Source: CBDUBS01 sp965365445 (lineage in GTDB: Bacteria > Bacteroidota > Rhodothermia > Rhodothermales > DASSAV01). From it: DNA of 7,496 nt. Below the pieces are notes generated by a model. The model worked only from the letters and a program-made list of their open reading frames with translations, made no database searches and was not told the origin of the DNA. Shown piece after piece: positions 6,568 to 7,496 of this stretch. Positions within the stretch are counted from its first letter, which is position 1. Each line of letters begins with the position of its first letter. The position numbers and the translations under genes were made by a program. The stretch spans positions 1-7,496 of the forward strand of contig CBDUBS010000178.1 in the NCBI GenBank assembly GCA_965365445.1, read 5' to 3'.

Positions 6568-7416
6568 TCAGGGCGCGCGGCCATCCAGCCAGCCGAGCAT
6601 CTGCTCTACAACGGCTTCCCCGCCCGGGTCGCGGAACGTTTCGTGGTAATACCCCGGCAGTCTGATGAACGTTTTGTCGAGGGATGCCGTGCGCCGGAAG
6701 TAGGCTTCGCTGCCCTCGAAGGAAGTGATCCGGTCTGCATCGCCGTGAATGAGCAGTAAAGGCAGGTCGATTTGCTCCGCCCGTTCCTCCAGGTGCGCCT
6801 CTTCCCGGAGGAATGCGGCGGCCGTGGCAGCCGGAGTAGGCCCATGGTAACTGAGCGGATCCTGCCGGACGTTCTGCCGTACCTCCGGCGAGCGGGAGAG
6901 GTACTGCCGCTGCAAGGAGGCGGTCGGCATGTGCGGGAAAAGCCGGCCGAGTGCGGCCAACATGGGCGCGAGAAAGCGAGGCAGGGGCAGCACGAGCCGG
7001 ATCATCGGGCTGGACAGAATGAGCCCTCGCACCCCGTTGTCCGGGTTTCTCAGGAGATAATCCAGGCATACCGCTCCGCCCATACTGTGCCCGAGGAGGA
7101 ACAGGGGTCGGTCTGAACGTACCGTATCGATCAGGGCCGCGAGGTCATCGGCATACACCCCGAACCTTTCGATATACCCCGCCCGGCCTTCTGATTTGCC
7201 ATGCCCCCGGTGGTCGTAGCCGCGCACGGCGTACCCTCGCTCCGAGAACCGCGCGGCCAGATCCCTGTAGCGACCGCTGTGCTCTGCATAGCCATGCACG
7301 AGGATCAGGTCGGCGCGCTCCGGTTTACCGGCGGCGTGCAGCCAACCGTACAGGTGCGCTCCGTCATGCGCCCTGAATGATGCATCGTGAATGGAGGGTG
7401 AATTGTCGTGATTCAC
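6568..7416 (-). CDS. Alpha/beta hydrolase, monoacylglycerol-lipase-like (Hydrolase_4 family)
   Basis: The product is 282 residues with no signal peptide, so it is probably cytoplasmic. HGYAEHSGRY (41-50) is the oxyanion-hole region typical of monoacylglycerol lipases and lysophospholipases, followed by YDHRGHGKSEG (67-77). The nucleophile elbow GHSMGG places the catalytic Ser at 111. The Asp is expected at 228 in HGDADRIT, and the His at 258 in GYYHETF. About 140-215, between them, is the cap region. The triad is complete and the length is normal for the family, so an active serine esterase or lipase acting on monoacylglycerol or lysolipid is likely; the substrate is inferred. The start is GTG at 7416, since no in-frame ATG occurs nearby and family proteins begin about a dozen residues before the HDGAHLYGW block. 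The frame is open upstream to the window edge without an ATG. No Shine-Dalgarno is seen. Confidence 0.88.
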   Translation of the reverse strand: MNHDNSPSIHDASFRAHDGAHLYGWLHAAGKPERADLILVHGYAEHSGRYRDLAARFSERGYAVRGYDHRGHGKSEGRAGYIERFGVYADDLAALIDTVRSDRPLFLLGHSMGGAVCLDYLLRNPDNGVRGLILSSPMIRLVLPLPRFLAPMLAALGRLFPHMPTASLQRQYLSRSPEVRQNVRQDPLSYHGPTPAATAAAFLREEAHLEERAEQIDLPLLLIHGDADRITSFEGSEAYFRRTASLDKTFIRLPGYYHETFRDPGGEAVVEQMLGWLDGRAP

Positions 7417-7496
7417 GGCAGGGCGTAAGAGCAGAGTGACATTCGAAGTAGCCCGTTCATGAGAGAGGCAAGATAAGCAAACGATAAGTGGTTGCA
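7417..7496. other. Upstream region of the hydrolase gene, cut by the window edge
   Basis: These 80 bases are AT-richer than the coding DNA. Read on the minus strand they contain CTTATC twice, 11 bases apart (7488-7483 and 7477-7472). Any promoter for the hydrolase would be here or just beyond the edge; none could be placed with confidence. Confidence 0.4.

Noticed and set aside
1..7496. CRISPR array, insertion sequence, prophage, toxin-antitoxin or defence genes
   Set aside because: I looked on both strands for spaced direct repeats, transposase or integrase motifs and small paired genes, and saw none.

Overview
The window looks like a stretch of chromosome from a fairly GC-rich, free-living member of the Bacteroidota/Rhodothermota, in the general area of Rhodothermales or Salinibacter. 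Four things suggest this. There is a GWxTD-domain protein. The secreted protease ends in a type IX secretion (T9SS) sorting tail. Three signal peptides are followed directly by glutamine. None of the genes has a strong Shine-Dalgarno site. This placement is inferred from protein features; no 16S or other marker gene is present.

Layout: a minus-strand exported protein of unknown function runs off the left edge (1-199). A 234-base divergent intergenic region follows. Next, on the plus strand, come a secreted M6-like metzincin protease with a T9SS C-terminal tail (434-2296), a 310-base gap with hairpins and a sigma-70-like promoter, and an exported GWxTD-domain protein (2607-4019) closed by a clear intrinsic terminator (4040-4070). 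These are followed by asparaginyl-tRNA synthetase, asnS (4209-5714), and an exported SIMPL/DUF541 protein (5828-6562). A minus-strand monoacylglycerol-lipase-like alpha/beta hydrolase (6568-7416) converges on the SIMPL gene with only 5 bases between the stop codons.

The genes do not form an obvious pathway or operon. asnS is housekeeping. Four of the other five products carry export signals, so the region mostly encodes cell-envelope and secreted proteins. There is no mobile element, CRISPR array, tRNA, rRNA or phage gene, and I found no evidence of a new multi-gene system. The points most worth a second look are a roughly 60-residue charged helical insertion in the AsnRS catalytic domain, a zinc motif in the protease that is one residue longer than the classical metzincin motif, and the uncharacterised GWxTD protein.
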